A stretch of 64,000 nt of DNA from Acidimicrobiales bacterium (GTDB lineage: Bacteria; Actinomycetota; Acidimicrobiia; Acidimicrobiales; SHLQ01), in the NCBI GenBank assembly GCA_020629635.1, contig JAHDCX010000001.1, positions 201,043-265,042 of the forward strand. Direction: 5' to 3'. Below, one piece after another: positions 1 to 7,657 of the stretch. A program made the position numbers and the translations under genes. Numbering within the stretch: the stretch's first letter is position 1; each line of letters starts with the position of its first letter. The notes beneath the pieces were generated by a model, which was not told the origin of the DNA, searched no databases, and saw only the letters and a program-made list of their open reading frames with translations.

Positions 1-2
1 AA

Positions 3-1031
3 CTGGCGGAGCTTCGTGCGGACCCGGAGGACCGGGCTCAAGGCGTCGTTCTCGAATCCAACCTCGACATTGGCCGCGGTCCCGTGGCCACGGTTCTGGT
101 CCAGAAGGGCACGCTCCGAGTCGGGGATCCGATGGTCTCGGGTGCGGCCTGGGGTCGAGTCCGTGCGCTCATCAACGATCGCGGCGAAAGCGTCAAGGCC
201 GCCGGACCCTCCACACCAGTCCAGGTGCTGGGTCTCAGCGAGGTCGCCGAGGCCGGCGACGAGTTCGTCATCGCTCCGAGCGAGAAGGTGGCCTCGAAGG
301 TCGCCGACACCCGCGAACACTGGCAGCGCCAGTCGAGCCTCGGCCGCGATGCCGCCGCGACGAGTGGTGGCGCCCGACTCGAGGACATCTTCGAGCAGAT
401 CCAGCGCGGCGAGGCTGCGAAGCTGAACCTGATCATCAAGGCTGACGTCAACGGTTCGCTGGAGGCAGTGACCGACTCACTGCGCAAGCTCGAGACCCCC
501 GAGGTCAGCCCGACCTTCGTCCACCGTGGCGTGGGCGGCATCACGGAGAACGACATCTCGCTCGCTGGGGCGTCCAACGCAACCATCATCGGGTTCAACG
601 TCCGGCCGGACCGCAAGGCCCGCGAGATGGCCGAGGCCGAGCACGTCGAGATCCGTACCTACGAGATCATCTACAAGCTGATCGAGGACATCGAGTCCGC
701 GATGGTCGGCATGCTCGCTCCCGAGTTCGAAGAGGTCGTCACCGGCGACGCCGAGGTCCGCGAGATCTTCTCGATCCCGCGCATCGGCAAGATCGCCGGT
801 TGCATGGTCCAGAACGGCGTCATCACGCGTGGCTCCAAGGTGCGCTTCATCCGTGAGGGCACCATCATCTGGAAGGGCGACATCAAGTCGCTGCGACGCT
901 TCAAGGACGACGCCCGAGAGGTGGCCGCGGGCTACGAATGCGGTATTGGCCTCAGCGACTTCCAGGACCTCAAAGAGGGCGACATCATCGAGACCTACGA
1001 GGAGCGCGAGATCGAGCGTTCGATCTCGTAG
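3..1031 (+). CDS. infB: Translation initiation factor IF-2, C-terminal part (5' end outside window)
   Basis: Open from the left edge in this frame with no start in view, so this is the 3' portion of infB; the GTPase G-domain lies outside. Visible are the beta-barrel domain II (a GxVxE...GRGPVATVLVQ stretch followed by GTLRVGD), the IF2 domain 3 region (LNLIIKADVNGSLEA, then VGGITENDI), and the C-terminal fMet-tRNA-binding barrel ending IGLSDFQDLKEGDIIETYEE. IF-2 brings initiator tRNA to the 30S subunit and promotes 50S joining. It heads a translation/RNA-maturation run continuing through the DUF503 gene, rbfA, truB and ribF. Length and domain order fit the family; identification is secure. 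Confidence 0.97.
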   Translation: MAELRADPEDRAQGVVLESNLDIGRGPVATVLVQKGTLRVGDPMVSGAAWGRVRALINDRGESVKAAGPSTPVQVLGLSEVAEAGDEFVIAPSEKVASKVADTREHWQRQSSLGRDAAATSGGARLEDIFEQIQRGEAAKLNLIIKADVNGSLEAVTDSLRKLETPEVSPTFVHRGVGGITENDISLAGASNATIIGFNVRPDRKAREMAEAEHVEIRTYEIIYKLIEDIESAMVGMLAPEFEEVVTGDAEVREIFSIPRIGKIAGCMVQNGVITRGSKVRFIREGTIIWKGDIKSLRRFKDDAREVAAGYECGIGLSDFQDLKEGDIIETYEEREIERSIS

Positions 1032-1054
1032 CGCCCACCTGGTTCTGGTCGGTC

Positions 1055-1348
1055 GTGCACGTGCTCTCACTGGGCGTCCGAGTCCGGATCCGTCAGGCGC
1101 AGTCCCTCAAGGACAAGCGGTCGGTCGTCCGGTCGTTGCTCGAGCGCAGTCAGGCCAGGCACGGCGTGGCGGTCGCGGAGGTCGGCGACATCGACGATGT
1201 CGGCCTCTCGCGGCTCGGGTTCGTGACGGTGTCGGGTACGGTCGCCGTCGCCGAAGACACCATGGATCGCGTCGAGCGCGAGATCTGGAGCAGAACCGAG
1301 GTCGAGGTGCTCGACATGGAACGCACATGGATGGAGTTGGACCGATGA
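1055..1348 (+). CDS. DUF503 (YlxP-like) small protein
   Basis: A 97-residue product when started at GTG 1055; a second in-frame GTG lies at 1061. It resembles the DUF503/YlxP family of about 95 residues: a beta strand near the N-terminus (VRVRIRQAQSLKDKRSVVRSL), then a conserved AVAEVGD stretch. Family members typically sit between infB and rbfA and are suspected ribosome-assembly partners, but no biochemical role is established. It begins 23 nt after infB and its stop overlaps the rbfA start as ATGA, so it is very probably co-transcribed and translationally coupled. Function is inferred only from family and context. Confidence 0.85.
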   Translation: MHVLSLGVRVRIRQAQSLKDKRSVVRSLLERSQARHGVAVAEVGDIDDVGLSRLGFVTVSGTVAVAEDTMDRVEREIWSRTEVEVLDMERTWMELDR

Positions 1349-1731
1349 GTCGACGTCGCCGTCATCTTCCGAGCCGAGACCCTGGTGCACAACGGTCATC
1401 ACGGTTGAGCGAGTTGCTGCGCGAGATCATCGCCGAGGAATTGCAGCGCATCGACGACGAGCGTCTCGACTGGGTGTCGGTCACCCACGTCGCCACCGAT
1501 CGCAGCCTGGATCGCGCCGTCGTCTTCTTCACTGCTGCGCTCGGCGAGCCCGAGGACGAAGATGCCCTGGTCGACGTGTTCGAAGAACATCGGTCGCGCC
1601 TGCAGCACGCGATCGGTCGTCAAGCCACATTGCGGCGCACGCCGCCACTGCAGTTCGAGCCGGATCGTCAGCTCCGCACCGCCACGCGCATCGACGAACT
1701 GCTCGACGCAACCACCACCGAGGAGGAGTGA
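1345..1731 (+). CDS. rbfA: 30S ribosome-binding factor A
   Basis: A 128-residue protein starting at ATG 1345, which overlaps the previous stop (ATGA). After a basic N-terminus it shows the RbfA KH-like fold signature: RLSELLREIIAEELQRI, then VSVTHVATDRSLDRAVVFFTA, and a C-terminal LRRTPPLQFEPD segment. RbfA binds the 30S subunit and helps 16S rRNA 5'-end maturation and cold adaptation. The acidic tail (ATTTEEE) is a common family ending. The truB start follows after four bases, and the GAGGAGG encoded by the rbfA tail serves as the truB ribosome binding site. Confidence 0.95.
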   Translation: MSRRRRHLPSRDPGAQRSSRLSELLREIIAEELQRIDDERLDWVSVTHVATDRSLDRAVVFFTAALGEPEDEDALVDVFEEHRSRLQHAIGRQATLRRTPPLQFEPDRQLRTATRIDELLDATTTEEE

Positions 1732-1735
1732 CCTC

Positions 1736-2647
1736 TTGGGGCGACGGCGCCGAAGCGGCGGTCCCAACGGGTTCGCAATCATCGACAAGCCACAGGGCTG
1801 GACGAGCCACGACGTCGTGGCGAAGGCCCGCGGCGTCTTCGGGACTGGCAAGGTCGGTCACTCCGGCACCCTTGATCCCGACGCCACCGGGGTCCTGATT
1901 CTGGGCATCGGCAAGGGCACACGGCTGCTCCGATTCCTCGATGGTGCGGTGAAGCGCTACACGGGCGAGATTGTCTTCGGGGTCGAGACGGATTCGCTCG
2001 ATTCGACCGGCGTCGAAACCGTCTCTCACGACATGGCTGCAATCGATGTCGATGCCGCACGAGCCGCGGTCGCGTCGTCGTTGCTCGGCGAGATCGATCA
2101 GGTCCCGCCGATGGTGTCGGCCAAGAAGGTGGACGGACGACGTCTTCACGAACTCGCACGGGAGGGGATCGAGATCGAACGCCAGCCCGCACGGGTCCGG
2201 ATCGACGAGTTCGACCTCGAGACGACCGATGATCCGCTGCGCCTTCGTGCGGCCGTCGCATGCTCGGCGGGAACCTACATCCGTGTGCTTGCTGCGGACC
2301 TCGGTCGGTTGCTGGGTGGGGGAGCCCACCTCCACGGTCTGCGTCGTACCGCAATCGGATCGTTCACTGACGACGCCGCCGCCTCTCTCGAAGAGGCGAC
2401 GATTCGACCGATCGCCGACCTTCTCCGTGATCTCGACCCCGTCACCGTCGACGAGTCGACGGCCATCGACGTGTCCTTCGGCAAGGTGCTCGAACGCGAG
2501 GCCCTTGGGGCCGCCGGAGCAGGCCCGTACCCTGTTCTCGATGGCTCCGGGGAGTTGCTCGCGGTGTACGAAACACATCGCGGCGACACGGTGAAACCGG
2601 CCGTCGTCGTGACCGAACCGATCCGACCCTCCGAGGCGCTCCCGTGA
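1736..2647 (+). CDS. truB: tRNA pseudouridine(55) synthase
   Basis: Makes pseudouridine 55 in the T-loop of tRNAs. The 303-residue form starting at TTG 1736 is chosen because GAGGAGG ends seven bases upstream and the conserved NGFAIIDKPQGWTSHD motif follows near the N-terminus; upstream in-frame codons overlap rbfA. The catalytic aspartate is D47 in GTLDPDATG. A SAKKVDGRRLHELAREG stretch and the C-terminal SAGTYIRVLAADLG segment are typical of TruB. The final TGA overlaps the ribF GTG (GTGA), which implies translational coupling. Assignment is secure; the TTG start is a judgement. Confidence 0.95.
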   Translation: MGRRRRSGGPNGFAIIDKPQGWTSHDVVAKARGVFGTGKVGHSGTLDPDATGVLILGIGKGTRLLRFLDGAVKRYTGEIVFGVETDSLDSTGVETVSHDMAAIDVDAARAAVASSLLGEIDQVPPMVSAKKVDGRRLHELAREGIEIERQPARVRIDEFDLETTDDPLRLRAAVACSAGTYIRVLAADLGRLLGGGAHLHGLRRTAIGSFTDDAAASLEEATIRPIADLLRDLDPVTVDESTAIDVSFGKVLEREALGAAGAGPYPVLDGSGELLAVYETHRGDTVKPAVVVTEPIRPSEALP

Positions 2648-3585
2648 AGGTGATCTACGACTCCGACGACTCACGCATCGACGGCTGCGTCATGACGATC
2701 GGCGCGTTCGACGGGGTCCACCTCGGCCATCGCACGCTGATCGAGGAGGTGCAACGCCGTGCGGCACGCCGGGGCGTGGCCTCGGCAGTCGTCACCTTCG
2801 ATCGTCACCCGGCACTGATCGTGCGGCCCGAGTCCGCTCCCAAACTGTTGACCCGGCTGCCCCGCAAGCTCGAGCTTCTCGAGGAGCTCGGTGTCGATGT
2901 CGTCTATGTCATCGAGTTCGACGAGGAGCGTGCGACGACGACGGCAGCGACGTTCGCGGAGGACGTCTTCGCACGGCGACTCGGTGCGGTCGAGATTCTC
3001 GTCGGTTCTGACTTCCACTTCGGCAAGGGTCGCGAAGGAACGGTCGATTCCCTTGCAGAGGTCGGGATGTCGCTCGGCTTCGCCGTCGAGGGCATCGAGC
3101 TGATTCGTCACGACGACCAGGCGTCCGAGCACGTGTCCTCGACGGCGATCCGCCGGTCGCTCGCTGGTGGCGACGTCGAGGCAGCGGCCGCCATGCTCGG
3201 CCGGGAGTTCGAGATTCACGGCACGGTGACCCAGGGCGACCAGCGAGGGCGAACGATCGGGTTCCCGACCGCCAACATCGTGCTCGACGACGACATGGCC
3301 CGGCCCGCCAACGGCGTCTATGCCTGCACGTACATCCGGTCCGACGGCTCCACGTTCGCGGCTGCCACGAACGTCGGTGTTCGTCCGACGTTCTATGAGC
3401 AAGCCGACACCGCGGTCCTCGAGGCGCACCTGCTCGATTTCGACGGCGACCTCTACGGCGACAGCGCACGCGTCCGATTCCACCGATTCCTGCGGAGCGA
3501 GCGCCGGTTCAACGGCATCGACGAGCTGAAGGCGCAGTTGGCCATCGACATCGACCAGACCCGAATGGGGTCAAGTCTGACATAG
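2644..3585 (+). CDS. ribF: Bifunctional riboflavin kinase / FAD synthetase
   Basis: Converts riboflavin to FMN and FMN to FAD. The N-terminal adenylyltransferase domain shows TIGAFDGVHLGHRTLI near residues 18-33 and VGSDFHFGKGREG; the C-terminal flavokinase domain has GRTIGFPTANI and NVGVRPTFYE. 313 residues is normal for the family. Start is GTG 2644, overlapping the truB stop. The last residues (MGSSLT) and the TAG stop are supplied by the left arm of an 80-bp palindromic element at 3565-3644, so the native C-terminus was probably altered by that insertion. Core motifs are intact and the enzyme is expected to be functional. Confidence 0.95.
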   Translation: MKVIYDSDDSRIDGCVMTIGAFDGVHLGHRTLIEEVQRRAARRGVASAVVTFDRHPALIVRPESAPKLLTRLPRKLELLEELGVDVVYVIEFDEERATTTAATFAEDVFARRLGAVEILVGSDFHFGKGREGTVDSLAEVGMSLGFAVEGIELIRHDDQASEHVSSTAIRRSLAGGDVEAAAAMLGREFEIHGTVTQGDQRGRTIGFPTANIVLDDDMARPANGVYACTYIRSDGSTFAAATNVGVRPTFYEQADTAVLEAHLLDFDGDLYGDSARVRFHRFLRSERRFNGIDELKAQLAIDIDQTRMGSSLT

Positions 3586-3644
3586 CAACAGGTTGCTCTC
3601 GCCCCTCCGGCTTCCACCTCTTGCTATGTCAGACCTGACCCCAT
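3565..3644. repeat. 80-bp palindromic (REP/MITE-like) element
   Basis: Two 24-base arms, 3565-3588 and 3621-3644, are inverted complements with one mismatch (CAAGTC versus CAGGTC), around a 32-base loop. The left arm overlaps the end of ribF and provides its stop. The GGGGTCAGGTCTGACAT core resembles sequences I associate with REP-like palindromes mobilised by Y1 tyrosine transposases, but this is recollection, not a search. Only one copy was noticed in the window. As RNA the arms would form a very stable hairpin that could also act as a terminator or mRNA stabiliser downstream of ribF. Confidence 0.85.
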
Positions 3645-3654
3645 GTGGGGCGGT

Positions 3655-4533
3655 TCACTTGGGGCGGGGGTAATACATCCGCTGGACGATCTTGTCGGTG
3701 TCGGAGACCGGAGTTCTCCCGGCGAGCCAGACGCCGGCGAACTGCGCGGTACGGAATGCGGCGATCGCCGGTATGGCGCTCAGTTGCCTCGTTGTGAGGG
3801 CGGCGCGCACATCTGCGCTGATGTGGCGAACGGCCAGACCCGCACAGGTCTTGGCCGGCATTGGCGGTACGCCGGAGAAGCTCCGGTGGGCGATGGCTTC
3901 GCGTCGATATCGATTGAGTGTCTGGCGGAAGTGCTCTTCGTGGATGTGCGCGACCGTTGCGTCAGCCACGTAGGCGACGGTTCCGCCTCGCTGGCGAAGT
4001 TTGGTCGCCCATGCAATGTCCTCGAGCCCGGGAAGCGCTTCGTCGTAGGGAAAGTCTTCCCACCGGCTGCGACGGATCGCCGCGTTCGCGTTGTTGCAAA
4101 ACGCGTGGTCCTGGTCGTGGTTGTCGACATCGGGAAACCAGCTCTCGAACAGTCGCTGCTCCGAGAAGGTCGTCCGATCGTCACCGGTCTGACGACCGTA
4201 GGTGAGGCCGACCGCGGAGTTCGAGAACGGAGCGGTCAGCCGTGCCAACCAGGTGTCGTCGATCGGATACACGTGGGCACTTGCGAAGACGAGAATCTCG
4301 CCCTTGGCGGTTTCGCAGCCGAGGTTGAGCGCTCCGCCGAAGGTGAAGTCGCCGGGAGGAATGTGAACGACCCGAGCCCCATGCGCTTCGGCAATTTCGA
4401 CGCTGCCATCCGTCGACCCCGAATCGACGAGGATGACCTCGTCGGGACGTTCGGTCTGCCGGTCGACAGCGTCGAGGAGCGTCGGGAGGTGTTCGGCTTC
4501 GTTCAGGGCTCGAATGATCAACGAAACGTGCAC
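3655..4533 (-). CDS. Family 2 glycosyltransferase
   Basis: A 292-residue GT-A type glycosyltransferase. The N-terminus has VSLIIRALNEAEHLPTLLDAV, then EVILVDSGSTDGS (nucleotide-sugar site), a GGALNLGCETAKGEILVFASAH segment in place of a classical DxD, and an ALPGLEDIAWATKL motif in the acceptor half. No membrane segment is evident, so it is probably a soluble enzyme building a cell-envelope or secreted glycan; donor and acceptor cannot be told. GTG 4533 is preferred because a TAGTTT -10-like box lies eight bases upstream; an in-frame TTG at 4563 is the alternative. It lies antisense between ribF and rpsO, where those genes are often adjacent. Confidence 0.85.
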   Translation of the reverse strand: MHVSLIIRALNEAEHLPTLLDAVDRQTERPDEVILVDSGSTDGSVEIAEAHGARVVHIPPGDFTFGGALNLGCETAKGEILVFASAHVYPIDDTWLARLTAPFSNSAVGLTYGRQTGDDRTTFSEQRLFESWFPDVDNHDQDHAFCNNANAAIRRSRWEDFPYDEALPGLEDIAWATKLRQRGGTVAYVADATVAHIHEEHFRQTLNRYRREAIAHRSFSGVPPMPAKTCAGLAVRHISADVRAALTTRQLSAIPAIAAFRTAQFAGVWLAGRTPVSDTDKIVQRMYYPRPK

Positions 4534-4563
4534 GGGTGTCGAAACTATCTGGTGCCGTCGCAA

Positions 4564-4746
4564 GCGGGGTGGCGTCCGGATAGCATCATCGAGTCGGGCT
4601 CCGCTATGTGGAGTTCGACAAACACCTGAAAATTTGCGCCTCTGTTCGAGAGCGAAGGTTCAGTGTGGATTTCCCGGTCACGGGGCCACGCGCGCACACC
4701 GGATCTCACGGCCGAGGGGCTGGGTCAGACACCCGAGGAAACAACC
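4564..4746 (+). promoter_or_regulatory. Intergenic region carrying the rpsO leader
   Basis: About 180 bases between the divergent glycosyltransferase and rpsO with no convincing gene. It must hold the rpsO promoter, because the antisense glycosyltransferase cuts rpsO off from the ribF transcript. The rpsO ribosome binding site, GAGGAAAC, ends five bases before ATG 4747. No clear -35/-10 pair could be assigned. Confidence 0.5.
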
Positions 4747-5028
4747 ATGGATTCCGTACTCCCCCCGAAAAGCGACACGATGACATCGGTCCGAGAAGCC
4801 TTTGGCCTCTCTGAGACCGACACCGGTTCTCCCGAGGTCCAGATCGCGCTGCTCACCGCACGCATCTCGCATCTCACCGAGCACCTGAAGGTCCACAAGA
4901 AGGACCATCACAGTCGTCGAGGTCTCCTGATGCTGGTGGGTCAACGCCGGCGGATGCTCGACTACGTCAAAGAAAATGACGTCGAGCGCTACCGCAAGCT
5001 GATCGCCCACCTGGGCATTCGACGGTAA
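4747..5028 (+). CDS. rpsO: 30S ribosomal protein S15
   Basis: A 93-residue primary 16S rRNA-binding protein of the 30S platform. The family signature is clear: [45 protein letters not shown] and the C-terminal [12 protein letters not shown]. Start ATG 4747 is chosen for its GAGGAAAC ribosome binding site; upstream in-frame codons would add a poorly conserved extension. The usual start of S15 is close to this point, with a few extra residues here ([11 protein letters not shown]). It is followed by a strong hairpin and then pnp, the same gene order as in many bacteria. Confidence 0.97.
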   Translation: MDSVLPPKSDTMTSVREAFGLSETDTGSPEVQIALLTARISHLTEHLKVHKKDHHSRRGLLMLVGQRRRMLDYVKENDVERYRKLIAHLGIRR

Positions 5029-5034
5029 GTACGG

Positions 5035-5060
5035 AACGAGCGGCCCAGCGGCCGCTCGTT
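5035..5060 (+). terminator. rpsO-pnp intercistronic hairpin
   Basis: AACGAGCGGCC at 5035-5045 and GGCCGCTCGTT at 5050-5060 form a perfect 11-bp stem with a four-base loop, seven bases after the rpsO stop. No T-run follows, so it is more likely a processing or attenuation hairpin than a strong intrinsic terminator. An RNase III-cleaved hairpin between rpsO and pnp is the known autoregulation site in E. coli; a similar role here is inference. Confidence 0.75.
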
Positions 5061-5272
5061 CTCGCGTCCGGGCCCTGTGCTCGGACCAGAACCACGCACA
5101 AGTCCTCAGGTCATCGGATCTGCGGCCGACACGATCGGTCGAACCCTCACATCAGCCAACGCTGGTGAGAAGACACGTCACAAGAAAGAGCCGAAGGTCG
5201 GCTCGCCAGTCCGGCAAGGTGCCGGGCCATAGATACCCGGGCGTGACGTCCTGGGTGAAGGAGAAGCCTTTC

Positions 5273-7648
5273 ATGGCTACCAAGCATTCCGTCAGCGACG
5301 CCGTCCTCGGCGCGCCCGACAAGATCATGTCGTTCGAGTCGGGCCAGCTGGCTTCGCTCGCCGACGGCGCCGTCCTGGCGCAACTCGGCCAAACGATGGT
5401 CCTCGTGACCGCCACGGCCTCGGACAAGCCGCGCGATGGTGCGAGCTTTTTCCCGCTCACTGTCGACATGGAAGAGCGCATGTACGCGGCGGGCAAGATC
5501 CCCGGGTCGTTCTTCCGTCGCGAAGGCCGGGCGAGCGAGGCGGCGATTCTCGTCGACCGCCTCACTGACCGTCCGCTGCGCCCCAACTTTCCCGACGGGT
5601 TCCGCAACGACGTTCACATCGTCGGCACGATCTTCGGCGCCGACCAGGAGAATCCCTACGACGTGCTCGCCATCAATGCGGCGTCCGCCGCACTGATGAT
5701 CTCTCGCATCCCGTTCGAGTCCGCTGTCGGCGCCGTCCGGATTGCGTACTCGGTCGAAGGCGAGTGGATTCCGCATCCCACCTATCAGGAGAGCGCCGAG
5801 TCGACCTTCGAGATGGTCGTGGCCGGTCGTCTCCTCGACGACGACGACGTCGCCGTGATGATGGTCGAAGCCGGTGGTACTGACAAGACCTGGGGTGCGT
5901 TCGAATCGGGCGCACCGACTGTCGACGAGGGCACCCTCGCCGAAGGCCTTGACGCCTGCAAGAAGTGGATCCGCCAGGCGATTGAGCTCCAGGAACAGCT
6001 CGTTGAGGCTGTCGGCGCCCCGACGAAGATGGACTTCCCGGTCCTCGGTGACTACTCCGACGACGTCAAGGCCGCCGTCGAAGGGCACCGCGAGCAGATC
6101 GCGGCCACGCAGACCATCAAGGACAAGATGGAGCGCCAGGGTGCCGAGTCGGCACTCAAGACCGAGATCGTCGACTCGCTCGCCGAGCAGTTCCCCGATC
6201 AGGGCAGCGCCATCAAGCAGGCGTTCGATTCGATCAAGAAGGACGCGGTCCGCAAGCGGATCGTTGCCGAGGGTCTCCGCATCGACGGTCGCAAGACCGA
6301 CGAGCTCCGCCCCGTCGCCTCCGAGGTCGATCTCATCCCGACCGCACACGGCTCGGGTCTGTTCACCCGTGGCGAGACGCAGGTGATCAACATCACCACG
6401 CTCGGCATGGGACGCATGGACCAGATGATCGATGGCATCGACCCGATCGATCGCAAGCGGTACATCCACCACTACAACTTCCCGCCGTTCTGCACCGGCG
6501 AGCCGGGCTTCATGCGTGGCCCGAAGCGTCGTGAGATCGGCCATGGTGCGCTCGCCGAGCGTGCGGTGTTCCCGGTCATCCCGTCCATGGAGGAGTGGCC
6601 GTACACCCTGCGCCTCGTCTCCGAGGTCCTGGCCTCGAATGGCTCGTCGTCGATGGCGTCGACCTGTGCGTCCACCCTCTCGCTGATGGACGCTGGCGTG
6701 CCGATCAAGGCTCCGGTCGCCGGTATCGCGATGGGCCTCGTCAAGATGGACGACCAGTACATCACCCTCACCGACATCCTCGGCGCCGAGGATGCGATGG
6801 GCGACATGGACTTCAAGGTCACCGGAACCCGCGACTTCGTGACGGCCCTCCAGCTCGACACGAAGATCGATGGCATCCCCGCAGACGTGCTCGCGGCGGC
6901 CCTCAATCAGGCCAAGGACGCCCGCCTGCAGATCCTCGACGTGATGGAAGCCGCGATCCCGGCTCCCCGCGACGAGGTCGGCCCGACCGCCCCGAAGATC
7001 ATCAGCTTCGAGATCCCGATCGACAAGATCGGCGAGGTCATCGGCCCCAAGGGCAAGGTCATCAACTCGATCCAGTCCGAGACCGGCGCCGACATCTCCG
7101 TCGACGACGACGGCATGGTCGGCATCGTGGCAATCGCCTCGCCAGATCGTGACAAGGTCGACGAGGCCGAGCGCCAGATCAAGCTCATCCTCGATCCCCC
7201 GACGGCCGAGGTCGGCGAGGTGTATCAGGGCAAGGTGGTCAACATCACCAAGTTCGGTGCCTTCGTCAACATCCTTCCCGGCCGCGATGGTCTCGTGCAC
7301 ATCTCCAAGCTCGGCGGCGGCAAGCGCATCGACAAGGTCGAAGACGTCGTGTCGCTCGGCGATGATCTCGAGGTGACGGTCGAAGACATCGACCCCAACG
7401 GCAAGATCTCGCTGCGTCCGACCAGCGCTCCGGAGCCCTCCGGTGGCGGTGACGGGGGTGGCCGCTCGGACTCGGGCTCAGACGATGCTGACTCGGGTTC
7501 GTCATCGGGTGGCAGCGGAACGCGTGAGGTCGCCTCGTTCGAGGACTCCTTCGACGCCGAGCTCGCCTCGGAAGTTGGCGATCTCGGTCCCGGCGCCAAT
7601 TCGGGTCCACGCCGTGGCGGTGGCGGAAACCGCCGCCGTCGTCGGTAA
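5273..7648 (+). CDS. pnp: Polyribonucleotide nucleotidyltransferase (PNPase)
   Basis: A 791-residue phosphorolytic 3'-5' exoribonuclease. Start ATG 5273 has GAAGGAGAAG upstream; the frame is open further but the extension is unconserved. Order: first RNase PH domain (FPLTVDMEERMYAAGKIPG, RREGRASEAAIL), helical linker, second RNase PH domain (FCTGEPGFMRGPKRREIGHG, SNGSSSMASTCASTLSLMDAG), a KH domain near residues 577-640 (IGEVIGPKGKVI) and an S1 domain near 647-717 (GKVVNITKFGAFVNILPG). The last roughly 75 residues are a low-complexity Gly/Ser/Asp tail ending in a basic GGGGNRRRRR, as in several actinobacterial PNPases. It is a main RNA-decay enzyme; its partner RNase J is also in this window. 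Confidence 0.97.
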   Translation: MATKHSVSDAVLGAPDKIMSFESGQLASLADGAVLAQLGQTMVLVTATASDKPRDGASFFPLTVDMEERMYAAGKIPGSFFRREGRASEAAILVDRLTDRPLRPNFPDGFRNDVHIVGTIFGADQENPYDVLAINAASAALMISRIPFESAVGAVRIAYSVEGEWIPHPTYQESAESTFEMVVAGRLLDDDDVAVMMVEAGGTDKTWGAFESGAPTVDEGTLAEGLDACKKWIRQAIELQEQLVEAVGAPTKMDFPVLGDYSDDVKAAVEGHREQIAATQTIKDKMERQGAESALKTEIVDSLAEQFPDQGSAIKQAFDSIKKDAVRKRIVAEGLRIDGRKTDELRPVASEVDLIPTAHGSGLFTRGETQVINITTLGMGRMDQMIDGIDPIDRKRYIHHYNFPPFCTGEPGFMRGPKRREIGHGALAERAVFPVIPSMEEWPYTLRLVSEVLASNGSSSMASTCASTLSLMDAGVPIKAPVAGIAMGLVKMDDQYITLTDILGAEDAMGDMDFKVTGTRDFVTALQLDTKIDGIPADVLAAALNQAKDARLQILDVMEAAIPAPRDEVGPTAPKIISFEIPIDKIGEVIGPKGKVINSIQSETGADISVDDDGMVGIVAIASPDRDKVDEAERQIKLILDPPTAEVGEVYQGKVVNITKFGAFVNILPGRDGLVHISKLGGGKRIDKVEDVVSLGDDLEVTVEDIDPNGKISLRPTSAPEPSGGGDGGGRSDSGSDDADSGSSSGGSGTREVASFEDSFDAELASEVGDLGPGANSGPRRGGGGNRRRRR

Positions 7649-7657
7649 ACACCGACG

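Noticed and set aside
5147-7300. 717-residue reverse-strand frame opposite pnp
   Set aside because: Antisense to PNPase, no start context and no domain pattern; an artefact of strong third-position GC.
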